In this document: one piece after another, positions 1 to 5,760 of the stretch
Position numbering within the stretch: the first letter of the stretch is position 1
How the letters are laid out: the number at the start of each line of letters is the position of its first letter
Virus record (IMG/VR): IMGVR_UViG_3300033155_000852
Coordinates: 1-24,995 of that record
DNA length: 24,995 nucleotides
From: a virus
Strand: one strand, 5' to 3'
The notes under the pieces: generated by a model
The model's database searches: none
What the model was told of the DNA's origin: nothing
The model's input: the letters and a program-made list of their open reading frames with translations, nothing else
Made by a program: the position numbers and the translations under genes

Positions 1-20
1 CACGTACAGCTTCGTTGAGC

Positions 21-37
21 GCCCTACGGGGCTTTTT
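21..37 (+). terminator. Stem-loop terminator with UACG loop
   Basis: GCCC pairs with GGGC around a UACG tetraloop, then five T residues follow. C(UNCG)G loops are exceptionally stable and common in intrinsic terminators. The sequence GGCGATGG follows directly, as in the other cassettes of this region. It probably ends a gene lying upstream of the window. Confidence 0.55.
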
Positions 38-63
38 GGCGATGGGTAGCTCATAAAGTAGCT

Positions 64-82
64 CTTCGGCCTACGGGCCAAG
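64..82 (+). other. Stem-loop with UACG loop, no T-run
   Basis: CTT-c-GGCC pairs with GGCC-AAG around a UACG tetraloop, with one bulged C. No clear T-run follows, so this may be an RNA-stabilising or leader hairpin rather than a terminator. Confidence 0.4.
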
Positions 83-115
83 GGTTTCGGTCGAATCGTT
101 ACCTGAAAGCGGATG

Positions 116-134
116 CCTCCTATGGGGGTCTTTT
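116..134 (+). terminator. Stem-loop terminator, cassette type
   Basis: CCTCC pairs with GGGGG around a three-base loop, with one G-U pair. TCTTTT follows, then GCCGATGTTA. The layout matches the downstream cassettes, though the stem is weaker. Confidence 0.4.
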
Positions 135-213
135 GCCGATGTTATAAAGAGTTGTTTTGATTGGACTTAGGATTTTTTTCCGGTCCATCATCGCTTCCTC
201 TTTATATAGGTAA

Positions 214-246
214 GAGAGCAAGTTAGCTCTCGTATCTCAAGATACG
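214..246. promoter_or_regulatory. Tandem inverted repeats upstream of DUF932 gene
   Basis: Two perfect inverted repeats abut. GAGAGC and GCTCTC (214-219, 226-231) are separated by six bases. CGTATCT and AGATACG (231-237, 240-246) are separated by CA. An AT-rich TATATA lies just upstream at 203-208. The arrangement could be a regulator-binding site over a promoter, or a pair of leader hairpins in the mRNA of the next gene. Nothing in the sequence decides between these. Confidence 0.4.
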
Positions 247-290
247 CGCCCATATTCTTGGGATTTAATTTTAAGGCGCATGAGGTAGTT

Positions 291-1253
291 ATGACTAAGC
301 AAACTTTTACATCTGCAAGTTCCCGCCCTTGGCAGGGGATTGGTACGACTGTGCAAACAGTTATGAAAGTTTCTGAGGCTTTGCTTTTGGGTGGACTCGA
401 CTGGAATGTCGAGAAACGCCCGATCTTCGCTGGCGACAGCGCGGGTAAAGACAGCTTCCCAACCTCTACCCCGATTAATAATCACTTCGCAACCGTGCGC
501 TCTGACAATCAGAGCGTTCTCGGTATCGTTGGGAATCGTTATGAAGTCGTTCAAAACGTTGCGGCGTTTGACTTCTTTGATTCTGCTGTTGGCGAAGGCA
601 CTGCTTGCATCGACACTGTCGGCTCGTTTGGACAAGGCAAGACTGTTTTTATGCTGGCTAAAATACCAGAGGTTGTAGAACCTTTTCCGGGTGACCCAAT
701 CGAACGGTATCTTTTGTTTAGCAATTCTCATGATGGTTCAAGTGCCGTGAAAGTGCTTTTTACGAATGTGAGAATTATCTGTCAGAATACTCTTTCTACG
801 GCGATTAAAACCGCTAAGAGGAGTGTTTCTATACGGCATACGCAGGGGGCAGTTGGTCGCTTGAAACAAGCGCATCTCATCCTCGCTCAAGAAGAGCAAT
901 ACTGGAAGCGTCTTAAAGGCGCGTATCAGTATCTTCAACGGCGAGATGTCAATCGCGAGGACGTTGCAAAATTCGTTACTGAAATGTTCCCTGGTAAGCT
1001 CGATAAAAAGTCGGGTGAAACAAAGGTTTCAACGATAACGAAGAAACGTCGGCAAGCCGTTGTGAAAGCGTTCGAGACGGCTCCTGGTCAAGATTTGGCT
1101 GGGACGAACGCCTGGGGTCTGTTTAATGGCCTAACTTACTGGCTCGATCATGAGCGCGAACTGTCCAAGGATTCAAACCTTTGGGAAAGCAGTGTGCTTG
1201 GATCGGGGGATAAAATCCGTCAAAGGGGATTCGATTATCTAATCGGTCTCTGA
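291..1253 (+). CDS. DUF932 (phage/plasmid-like TIGR03299) protein
   Basis: This 320-residue protein matches the DUF932 family, widespread in phages and plasmids and of unknown molecular function. Family hallmarks are the N-terminal W-Q-G-I-G-T-T-V segment, GGLDWNVE shortly after it, a central NVRIICQNTLSTAI segment typical of the family core, and a C-terminal NGLTYWLDHER region. I start it at ATG 291, which has GAGG six bases upstream, rather than at the in-frame TTG at 258, which has no ribosome site. It is the first and largest gene of the cassette-separated small-gene block and ends just before a UUCG stem-loop. Family members often sit among replication or accessory genes, so its place beside the structural genes probably marks a module border. 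Confidence 0.85.
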   Translation: MTKQTFTSASSRPWQGIGTTVQTVMKVSEALLLGGLDWNVEKRPIFAGDSAGKDSFPTSTPINNHFATVRSDNQSVLGIVGNRYEVVQNVAAFDFFDSAVGEGTACIDTVGSFGQGKTVFMLAKIPEVVEPFPGDPIERYLLFSNSHDGSSAVKVLFTNVRIICQNTLSTAIKTAKRSVSIRHTQGAVGRLKQAHLILAQEEQYWKRLKGAYQYLQRRDVNREDVAKFVTEMFPGKLDKKSGETKVSTITKKRRQAVVKAFETAPGQDLAGTNAWGLFNGLTYWLDHERELSKDSNLWESSVLGSGDKIRQRGFDYLIGL

Positions 1254-1264
1254 GACAGGCAGAA

Positions 1265-1284
1265 AGCCCCTTCGGGGGCTTTTC
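1265..1284 (+). terminator. Terminator after DUF932 gene (UUCG loop)
   Basis: AGCCCC pairs with GGGGCT around a UUCG tetraloop, followed by TTTT. This is a classic compact intrinsic terminator. It begins 11 bases after the DUF932 stop codon and is followed by TGATGTTAATTCAATTAA. Confidence 0.8.
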
Positions 1285-1291
1285 TGTGATG

Positions 1292-1304
1292 TTAATTCAA
1301 TTAA
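1292..1304 (+). repeat. Palindromic spacer repeat, copy 1
   Basis: TTAATTCAATTAA is a perfect 6-1-6 inverted repeat between the terminator and the AGGAGA ribosome site of the next gene. The same 13 bases recur at 2030-2042, with an expanded version at 2269-2295 and a variant near 1515-1527. It may be an early-promoter element, a protein-binding site, or an unstructured spacer that keeps the ribosome site open. Confidence 0.65.
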
Positions 1305-1317
1305 ATTAGGAGAGAAA

Positions 1318-1497
1318 ATGCACGAAAACTTTTGCAAACGCTGCACACAACACGTCCAAGAGCCATACCCTGCGGGGCTTTGCCCGGATTGCTATGCGCT
1401 GATATCTTTCGGGAAAGCCTCCCGTCGAGAATGGCGAATGAACTCATTCGAGGAATGGGTTGAAGAGCAATACGCAAAGGAAAAGCTGCCCCATTAA
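1318..1497 (+). CDS. Small zinc-ribbon-like protein (59 aa)
   Basis: ATG 1318 is preceded by AGGAGA at 1308-1313, and the reading frame runs 59 codons to TAA at 1495-1497. Two CxxC knuckles (C6-C9 and C22-C25) are spaced as in a small zinc ribbon. The second half is charged, with W and E residues suggesting a short helix. The stop codon lies in the loop of the stem-loop at 1488-1502. No family is recognised. The cassette architecture, good ribosome site and cysteine pattern support a real gene. Such phage mini-proteins often bind host factors, but that is general knowledge rather than evidence here. Confidence 0.7.
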   Translation: MHENFCKRCTQHVQEPYPAGLCPDCYALISFGKASRREWRMNSFEEWVEEQYAKEKLPH

Positions 1498-1505
1498 GGG
1501 GCTTT
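1488..1505 (+). terminator. Stem-loop enclosing the stop codon
   Basis: GCCCC (1488-1492) pairs with GGGGC (1498-1502) around ATTAA, which contains the TAA stop of the 59-residue gene. TTTAA follows, then GGCGATGTTA. The T-run is short, so termination may be partial. Confidence 0.6.
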
Positions 1506-1529
1506 AAGGCGATGTTACTCAATTTAACG

Positions 1530-1542
1530 GCCCCATAGGGGC
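1530..1542 (+). other. Second stem-loop just upstream of a ribosome site
   Basis: GCCCC and GGGGC flank ATA, directly before AGGACAAG and the TTG start at 1555. There is no T-run. The hairpin could insulate or mask the next ribosome site. Confidence 0.45.
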
Positions 1543-1554
1543 AGGACAAGTCAA

Positions 1555-1782
1555 TTGAATACACGCTGCACGTTTTGCACTTTTCAATTCCCGGCTGCTG
1601 AAACAAAGCACGGGGATGACTGCCCTCATTGTGTTTTGGGGAGGTTGGAAGGCTGGGAAGAGCGGATTGTTCGTCAAGCGCAGGAACAAGAGGATGAGCT
1701 TGTTGAGAATCAAGCTCGCGCTTTCCGGCCAAACCGCGCCGATCCACGCCACTTCGACCCGATACCGTGGCACTTGCTGTAA
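1555..1782 (+). CDS. Small zinc-ribbon-like protein, TTG start (75 aa)
   Basis: The frame opens with TTG at 1555, nine bases after AGGA, and contains no internal ATG, so the TTG start is the best reading. The protein has CxxC at residues 5-8 and CPHC at 23-26, the four-cysteine pattern of a zinc ribbon. An acidic E/Q-rich helix follows, then an R/P/H-rich tail. It resembles the preceding 59-residue protein in layout (CxxC, a 12-14 residue gap, CxxC, charged helix) but not in detailed sequence, so the two may be distant paralogues. Function is unknown. Confidence 0.65.
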   Translation: MNTRCTFCTFQFPAAETKHGDDCPHCVLGRLEGWEERIVRQAQEQEDELVENQARAFRPNRADPRHFDPIPWHLL

Positions 1783-1799
1783 GCCCTTTAGGGGGCTTT
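1781..1799 (+). terminator. Stem-loop terminator after 75-aa gene
   Basis: AAGCCC pairs with GGGCTT around a loop, and its 5' arm overlaps the TAA stop at 1780-1782. TTAAGCCGATGA follows. It shares the cassette layout but lacks a long T-run. Confidence 0.5.
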
Positions 1800-1987
1800 A
1801 AGCCGATGAGATTACCTTCCTTAAAGTTCACTTCAATCCGAGAGTGGACACGTCTACGGTCTGTGTGAATGGGCTTATAAGCGTTGGTTGAAAGGGGCTT
1901 CGGCCTCCGAGTAAAAGATCAAACAGCTATGAGTATCGGATGCTCGCTGCTTGGCTCGTTCAAATTGCTTCCTTTGGTTCCGAGATA
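1800..1987 (+). other. Non-coding gap between small genes
   Basis: No reading frame longer than about 20 codons with a ribosome site is visible here. Near 1898 a GGGGC-UUCG-GCCUC hairpin with one G-U pair stands without a T-run. An open frame from ATG 1940 runs into the next gene but only as an upstream extension without a ribosome site. The stretch may be the remains of a deleted small gene or a short structured RNA. Confidence 0.4.
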
Positions 1988-2022
1988 GGCTCTGCCTCTC
2001 TGGGAGAGCCAAGGGGCTTTTT
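1988..2022 (+). terminator. Stem-loop terminator with TTTTT
   Basis: GGCTCT (1988-1993) can pair with AGAGCC (2005-2010). Alternatives are CTCTC with GAGAG inside it, or GCC with GGC just before the T-run. GGGGCTTTTTAGCGATGTTAATTCAATT follows in the cassette pattern. The competing folds make the exact stem uncertain. Confidence 0.5.
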
Positions 2023-2029
2023 AGCGATG

Positions 2030-2042
2030 TTAATTCAATTAA
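2030..2042 (+). repeat. Palindromic spacer repeat, copy 2
   Basis: This is an exact second copy of TTAATTCAATTAA. It lies between the preceding T-run and the AAAGGAG ribosome site of the gene at 2057. Confidence 0.65.
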
Positions 2043-2056
2043 TAAAGGAGATTGAA

Positions 2057-2251
2057 ATGGACAGAGAGAAGTGTGAGATGATCCTTGAGAGGGTTGTCTT
2101 CGGCGTCAGCAATGGCTGGGAACCAGAGAATCTGGAGAAGTTCCTCTTTGGTCTTGAAGACCTTTGGGAGCAGAGCGGTCGAAGTCAAAGAGCAGGGGAG
2201 TTAAAGACTCTTGTTTTTCAGCACTTCTATCCAGGTCTGAAAGCCTACTAG
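2057..2251 (+). CDS. Small acidic hypothetical protein (64 aa)
   Basis: ATG 2057 follows AAAGGAG at 2044-2050 with good spacing. An open frame extends upstream to 1940, but that part is cassette DNA and lacks a ribosome site. The 64-residue product is mostly predicted helix with hydrophobic and acidic residues alternating (ILERVVFGV, LEKFLFGLEDLWEQ). It has no cysteine knuckles or signal peptide. No family is recognised. The stop codon sits in the loop of the next stem-loop, as in the 59-residue gene upstream. Confidence 0.65.
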   Translation: MDREKCEMILERVVFGVSNGWEPENLEKFLFGLEDLWEQSGRSQRAGELKTLVFQHFYPGLKAY

Positions 2252-2261
2252 GGGGCTTTTT
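2241..2261 (+). terminator. Stem-loop terminator enclosing the stop codon
   Basis: AAGCC pairs with GGCTT, the TAG stop (2249-2251) lies in the loop, and the T-run is TTTTT. AGCGATGTTAATTCAATT follows. Confidence 0.6.
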
Positions 2262-2268
2262 AGCGATG

Positions 2269-2295
2269 TTAATTCAATTCAATTTAATTCAATTA
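2269..2295 (+). repeat. Expanded palindromic spacer repeat
   Basis: TTAATTCAATT occurs at 2269-2279 and again at 2284-2294, separated by CAAT. It looks like an in-place duplication of the 13-base spacer element, perhaps by slippage. AGGAGA follows immediately. Confidence 0.6.
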
Positions 2296-2306
2296 GGAGA
2301 CTAATT

Positions 2307-2654
2307 ATGGGTTTAGATCAATTTGGTTTTATTGACGGCGACGAGGTTTGTTCGTGGCGAAAGCACGGACGGCTTCAAGGTTGGATGTGCGCTCTGGCGA
2401 AAGCTAAAGGGCTGATTGAGTCCGACGAGGACTTTAATTGTGTGAGTCTGGAGCTTGACGAAAAGGATCTGACGGCTCTTGAAACGGCTGTTCACGAGTC
2501 GAAGTTGCCTCGGACGAGCGGATTCTTTTTTGGGGCCGACAGTTACGACAAGGATAAGTTTCGGCGGCTTTTTGCCACGGATATCCTTTTTATTGATCAG
2601 GCGAAAGCTGCGCTGGCACGAGGCGGGAAAGTTGAGTATTCGTGTTGGTTTTGA
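2307..2654 (+). CDS. Conserved phage hypothetical protein (115 aa)
   Basis: ATG 2307 has AGGAGA at 2295-2300. The product contains an N-terminal SWRKHGRLQGWM segment, a central VSLELDEKDLTALE segment, TSGFFFGAD, and a C-terminal VEYSCWF. From memory this pattern (WRKH near the start, GFFFG mid-protein, a short aromatic C-terminus) recurs in small early or accessory proteins of many large phages, with no known function. It is the last gene of the small-gene block and is followed by a strong terminator, which separates this block from the late structural operon. Confidence 0.7.
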   Translation: MGLDQFGFIDGDEVCSWRKHGRLQGWMCALAKAKGLIESDEDFNCVSLELDEKDLTALETAVHESKLPRTSGFFFGADSYDKDKFRRLFATDILFIDQAKAALARGGKVEYSCWF

Positions 2655-2659
2655 AAACT

Positions 2660-2680
2660 GCCCCTTCGGGGGCTTATTTT
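2660..2680 (+). terminator. Terminator before portal gene (UUCG loop)
   Basis: GCCCC pairs with GGGGC around UUCG, followed by TTATTTTCGTTTTGATTTTTT. This is a strong intrinsic terminator closing the accessory block. Unlike the upstream copies it is not followed by the GCGATGTTAATTC spacer. Confidence 0.8.
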
Positions 2681-2722
2681 CGTTTTGATTTTTTGGCGGA
2701 AGAGCCATTGGTGAGTGTAACG

Positions 2723-2731
2723 TGTTATTAT
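2723..2731 (+). promoter_or_regulatory. Possible extended -10 promoter before portal gene
   Basis: TGT-TATTAT matches the extended -10 form TGnTATAAT at five of six hexamer positions. It sits between the terminator and the AGAGGAGG ribosome site of the portal gene. No good -35 lies at normal spacing, so this is only a candidate. Its place after a strong terminator, where the late operon needs a new start, is the main argument for it. Confidence 0.25.
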
Positions 2732-2748
2732 GAGCAAGAGGAGGCCAA

Positions 2749-5700
2749 ATGGCAATTACGGATCGGATCTTAAACGGGCTTCGCTCGGTCTTCGGGCGCG
2801 AGCGGGACGAGAGGCAAGCGGCGGTATCACCATCGTCAGAGATACAACCGTTGGCGACACCGTCATCTTATTCTTCTTACGACGGGGGTGAGTATGGTGG
2901 CTTGCTGGCAGTATCTCAGAATTTGCTTGCGCGATATGCTGATTATGAGTGCATAACAGGGGATACTCAGGTTATGACGCTTGAAGGTTCTCGTTCCATC
3001 GAGTCTCTGGCGCAGGCTTGTGAGATTGACCCTGGTTATCGCTTCCCTGTCTATACTTGGGATCATACTGAAAAACGTATAACAGTAGGTCTTGGCGAAG
3101 CTGCCCGCTTTATAAAAGTTGCCGAAGTTTACCTCGTGCGATTGGACGACGGCCAGTCTTTTCGCGCAACAGGCAATCACCAATGGATGCTTCGTAATGG
3201 CGAATATGTGGACACGACGGCGCTGTCGCCAGGTACTTCGTTGATGCCTTTATACCTATCTAAATGTAGTCATAAATATGTTCAGTATAGAGAGAATGAT
3301 GACTATCATAAAGGCGGTTTAACTCGGAAAGATAAGCAGCGTACAAGACCTGTTTCCCGTATGGTGGCAGAGTGGAAATTAGGGTGTAGAATTGCGCCTA
3401 AGACTTGGGTTACATTTATTGACGGTGATAGATCTAATTGCAACCCTGACAACCTTGAAATAACTACCGACAAGCAACCCGCCCGTAGTAAAAGCTGGGA
3501 GCCTTGGGTTAAAGCCATCATAAACGCCAAAGCTTTTATTAAAGAAAATAATAGGTTAGATAATAAAAATAGGCTTAATCATAAGGTTGTGTCAGTAGAA
3601 AAGGTAGGCAAGGAACCCGTATTTTGCCTAGAGGTGCCGGGAACGCATAACTACGCGGTCGGTAACGAGACTGGCGGTGTTTTCACGCATAACTCGATGG
3701 ATGACTACCCTGAGATTAATTGCTTTGCCGAAGGGTCTCTCGTTACTATCGTTAGAGATTCCATAATGACCGCCGTGCCTATAGAAAATATAGTTTCTGA
3801 GGGCATGGCTTTCACCACCATTGGCTATAACCGAAAAAGTCAAACGTTAGTTAGGGCGCAAGCGATAGACCCTCGACTATCAGGGAGAGACGCAGAAGTT
3901 CTGGCACTAAAGTTATCAAATGGGCGCACTCTTCGAGTTACTCCAGATCATAAGATTTTAGTCTACGGAAAAGGTTACGTTGAGGTTAAAGACCTAGTAA
4001 AAGGTGCTTGTCTAGTAGGAATGAGCGCGGGTTATGATCCTCTAAAAACTTCAGCCTTTATCTCTCCAAATAGCGGTAAGGTTGTATTACTAGAAGACCC
4101 AATACCTGATGGTAAATGTATGGTCTTCGACGTGACGACCAATACTCATAATTTGACTGTTGAGGGTGTAATCTGTCACAATTCGGCAAACCATTACTTC
4201 GCTTCCGATTCGACTCAGCCAAATGCGGATACTGGAAGGGTTGTATGGGTAGAATCGAAGGACGAGGCGATAAAGGATGCTTCAGATACGTTACTAAAAC
4301 GACGCCTTCGTTTAGATGACGAAATGTTTTCGATGGCCTATACCCTCGTAAAGTATGGAAACGATTTTGAAGAAGTGCTGGTTACAGATAATGGTGTGGT
4401 TGGGTTAAATTACCTTCCACCCGCTACTATGCGCCGAGTTGAGTTAGCGAACGGGTCTTTAGCTGGGTTCCTTCAGGATGTTACAGGCCAATTTTCAGAC
4501 GATATGCCGACTCTTAGACAGAAACTAGCTCAACCGCAAACGATGCCCGATACGACAGCGTTATTTGAGGATTGGCAGGTTGTCCACACGAGGCTTAGGA
4601 CTCGCCATAGACGATCACCATACGGTTATGGGGTTGCTGATGGGGCTAGGTGGATCTGGAAGCGGTTGATTCTTCTTGAGGACGCGATGTTGATGTATAA
4701 GTTGACTCGCGCCCCGGCTAGATTTGCATTCTATATAGATGTGACAGATATACCAGCATCTAGGGTTGAGTCGTTCCTCCAACGCGCCAAACGAGACTTG
4801 AAGAAGAAGAAGTATATAGACCCCAATACGGGTCGCCTCAACATGCGCTACAACCCTCTTGCAAGCGATGAAGACTTCTTTCTTCCGGTGCGCGACGGTA
4901 AAGAGCTTGCGCGAGTTGATATCCTTTCCGGCCCCGATTATCAGGCTATCGATGACGTAAATTATTTCCAGCGGAAACTACATGGTGTATTGAAGGTACC
5001 TAAATCCTGGCTCGGACAAGAGGAGGCAATACCCTCTCGTGCAATCCTCTCGAATGAGGATGTTAGGTCGGCACGAGTAACCCTTGGTATTCAAAATGTC
5101 ATGCGCCACGGTATTGAAAGGATTGTGAGAATAGATATGGCTGCTAGGGGGGTCTCAAACCCATGGCAACCAGAATTTGATGTCGTTATGACTATGCCCT
5201 CTGGTATATGGTCTTTAGCTCATATGGAACTAAAAAACGCACTCGCTGACTACGCTTCAAGAATAGAGCCGTGGGTATCAAAGGATTTTATTCGTAAGGA
5301 TCTTCTTAAACTTTCTGATACTCAAATCGGGGTTATTGATAAACAAAAAGAACGCGAGAAAGAAATCGAAATGCAAGCCCAGGGCGGTGGTGGTGGCGGC
5401 TTCGGTGCCGACATCGAAATTCGTGGAAATGCTTTGACTGAGGAACAGGTCAATAGTTTAAGTAAACCTGAGTTGAGTAAGGTTAAAGGGGAGATTAAGA
5501 GGTTAGAGGATCGGCTAGATAGAAGGTCTCGTGGGATGGAGGATCGTATTATGGAGCGTTTTGATCAGGCGTTGCAAAAAGATCCTGAATTTGCCAAGAG
5601 GCACCATGATCGATTGGCATTCTTTTCTTTACTGAACAATTCAATGAAGACAAACGGCACATCCCCTCCCGTGTCGAATTCGATGCCCATAAAAGGGTAG
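2749..5700 (+). CDS. Portal protein precursor with two inteins
   Basis: The 983-residue precursor encodes the head portal vertex protein, through which DNA is packaged and the neck attached. ATG 2749 follows AGAGGAGG. Extein 1 (residues 1-67) ends in ARYADYE. Nine residues (316-324, SMDDYPEIN) separate the two inteins. Extein 3 begins at S479 and continues with SANHYFASDSTQ, then the portal body. Removing residues 68-315 and 325-478 rebuilds ADYE-SMDDYPEIN-SANHYFA, the Y-x-x-M-D-x-Y-P-E-I segment typical of gp20-like portals, and leaves about 581 residues, a normal portal size. The C-terminal part has a six-glycine linker near QGGGGGGFG, then a charged helix and a Ser/Pro-rich tail. It heads the late gene cluster, before the prohead core and protease genes. 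Confidence 0.88.
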   Translation: MAITDRILNGLRSVFGRERDERQAAVSPSSEIQPLATPSSYSSYDGGEYGGLLAVSQNLLARYADYECITGDTQVMTLEGSRSIESLAQACEIDPGYRFPVYTWDHTEKRITVGLGEAARFIKVAEVYLVRLDDGQSFRATGNHQWMLRNGEYVDTTALSPGTSLMPLYLSKCSHKYVQYRENDDYHKGGLTRKDKQRTRPVSRMVAEWKLGCRIAPKTWVTFIDGDRSNCNPDNLEITTDKQPARSKSWEPWVKAIINAKAFIKENNRLDNKNRLNHKVVSVEKVGKEPVFCLEVPGTHNYAVGNETGGVFTHNSMDDYPEINCFAEGSLVTIVRDSIMTAVPIENIVSEGMAFTTIGYNRKSQTLVRAQAIDPRLSGRDAEVLALKLSNGRTLRVTPDHKILVYGKGYVEVKDLVKGACLVGMSAGYDPLKTSAFISPNSGKVVLLEDPIPDGKCMVFDVTTNTHNLTVEGVICHNSANHYFASDSTQPNADTGRVVWVESKDEAIKDASDTLLKRRLRLDDEMFSMAYTLVKYGNDFEEVLVTDNGVVGLNYLPPATMRRVELANGSLAGFLQDVTGQFSDDMPTLRQKLAQPQTMPDTTALFEDWQVVHTRLRTRHRRSPYGYGVADGARWIWKRLILLEDAMLMYKLTRAPARFAFYIDVTDIPASRVESFLQRAKRDLKKKKYIDPNTGRLNMRYNPLASDEDFFLPVRDGKELARVDILSGPDYQAIDDVNYFQRKLHGVLKVPKSWLGQEEAIPSRAILSNEDVRSARVTLGIQNVMRHGIERIVRIDMAARGVSNPWQPEFDVVMTMPSGIWSLAHMELKNALADYASRIEPWVSKDFIRKDLLKLSDTQIGVIDKQKEREKEIEMQAQGGGGGGFGADIEIRGNALTEEQVNSLSKPELSKVKGEIKRLEDRLDRRSRGMEDRIMERFDQALQKDPEFAKRHHDRLAFFSLLNNSMKTNGTSPPVSNSMPIKG
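2950..3693 (+). other. Intein 1 in portal (248 aa)
   Basis: The intein starts at Cys68 in the block A sequence CITGDTQVMTLEG and has block B with TGNH (residues 141-144). It ends with block F/G features: GTHNYAV, then VFTHN followed by Ser+1. These are the residues needed for class 1 splicing: Cys1, TxxH, penultimate His314, Asn315 and Ser+1. Residues about 170-275 form an insert with HNH endonuclease character. Nothing essential for splicing looks broken. Confidence 0.9.
3355..3468 (+). other. Decayed HNH endonuclease segment in intein 1
   Basis: Residues 203-240 follow the HNH_3-type pattern: SRMVAEWKLG, then WVTFIDGDRSNCNPDNLEI. In active members the segment reads roughly VxHIDGD with His before IDGD, and HR before the first helix. 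Here the positions are F and SR. The DGD, N and DNL positions remain. I infer loss of the catalytic His and probably of nuclease activity. An unusual but active variant is possible. Confidence 0.6.
3721..4182 (+). other. Intein 2 in portal (mini-intein, 154 aa)
   Basis: It starts at Cys325 (CFAEGSLVTIVRDS), has block B with TPDH at 398-401, block F with DVTTNTHNLTVEG, and ends VICHN followed by Ser479. It keeps Cys1, TxxH, His477, Asn478 and Ser+1. At 154 residues it has room only for the splicing fold and no endonuclease domain. It is clearly different from intein 1 in sequence, so the pair did not arise by recent duplication. Confidence 0.9.
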
Positions 5701-5760
5701 ATATAGCACTCTTTTAATAAACCTATAGACTTTTAGTACAAGTTTTGCCAAGCTTTTATT

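Larger units (their letters stand above)
1..290. other. Gene-free leader region with stem-loops
   Basis: I see no convincing gene before the DUF932 gene. The stretch holds three GC-rich stem-loops, at 21-32, 64-82 and 116-128. Two are followed by T-runs and a GCGATG or GCCGATGTTA sequence like the spacers between the small genes downstream. Tandem inverted repeats sit at 214-246. The region therefore looks like the tail of another small-gene unit plus a regulatory leader. AGCT repeats and a GGTCGAATC stretch between 46 and 95 recall tRNA arms but do not fold into a cloverleaf. Confidence 0.6.

Noticed and set aside
46-110. tRNA-like stretch with AGCT repeats and GGTCGAATC
   Set aside because: The D- and T-arm-like bits do not combine with a seven-base anticodon loop or an acceptor stem. 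The central hairpin has a four-base UACG loop.
1301-1831. Open frame of 176 codons on the minus strand
   Set aside because: It covers two small plus-strand genes with cassettes and has no plausible domain. All supported genes are on the plus strand.
1940-2056. Upstream extension of the 64-residue gene to ATG 1940
   Set aside because: It would translate the terminator and palindromic cassette. It has no ribosome site, while ATG 2057 has AAAGGAG.
4599-4625. RHRRSPYGYG in the portal body
   Set aside because: RSP is internal to the portal fold, not N-terminal and not followed by a cleavage triplet.
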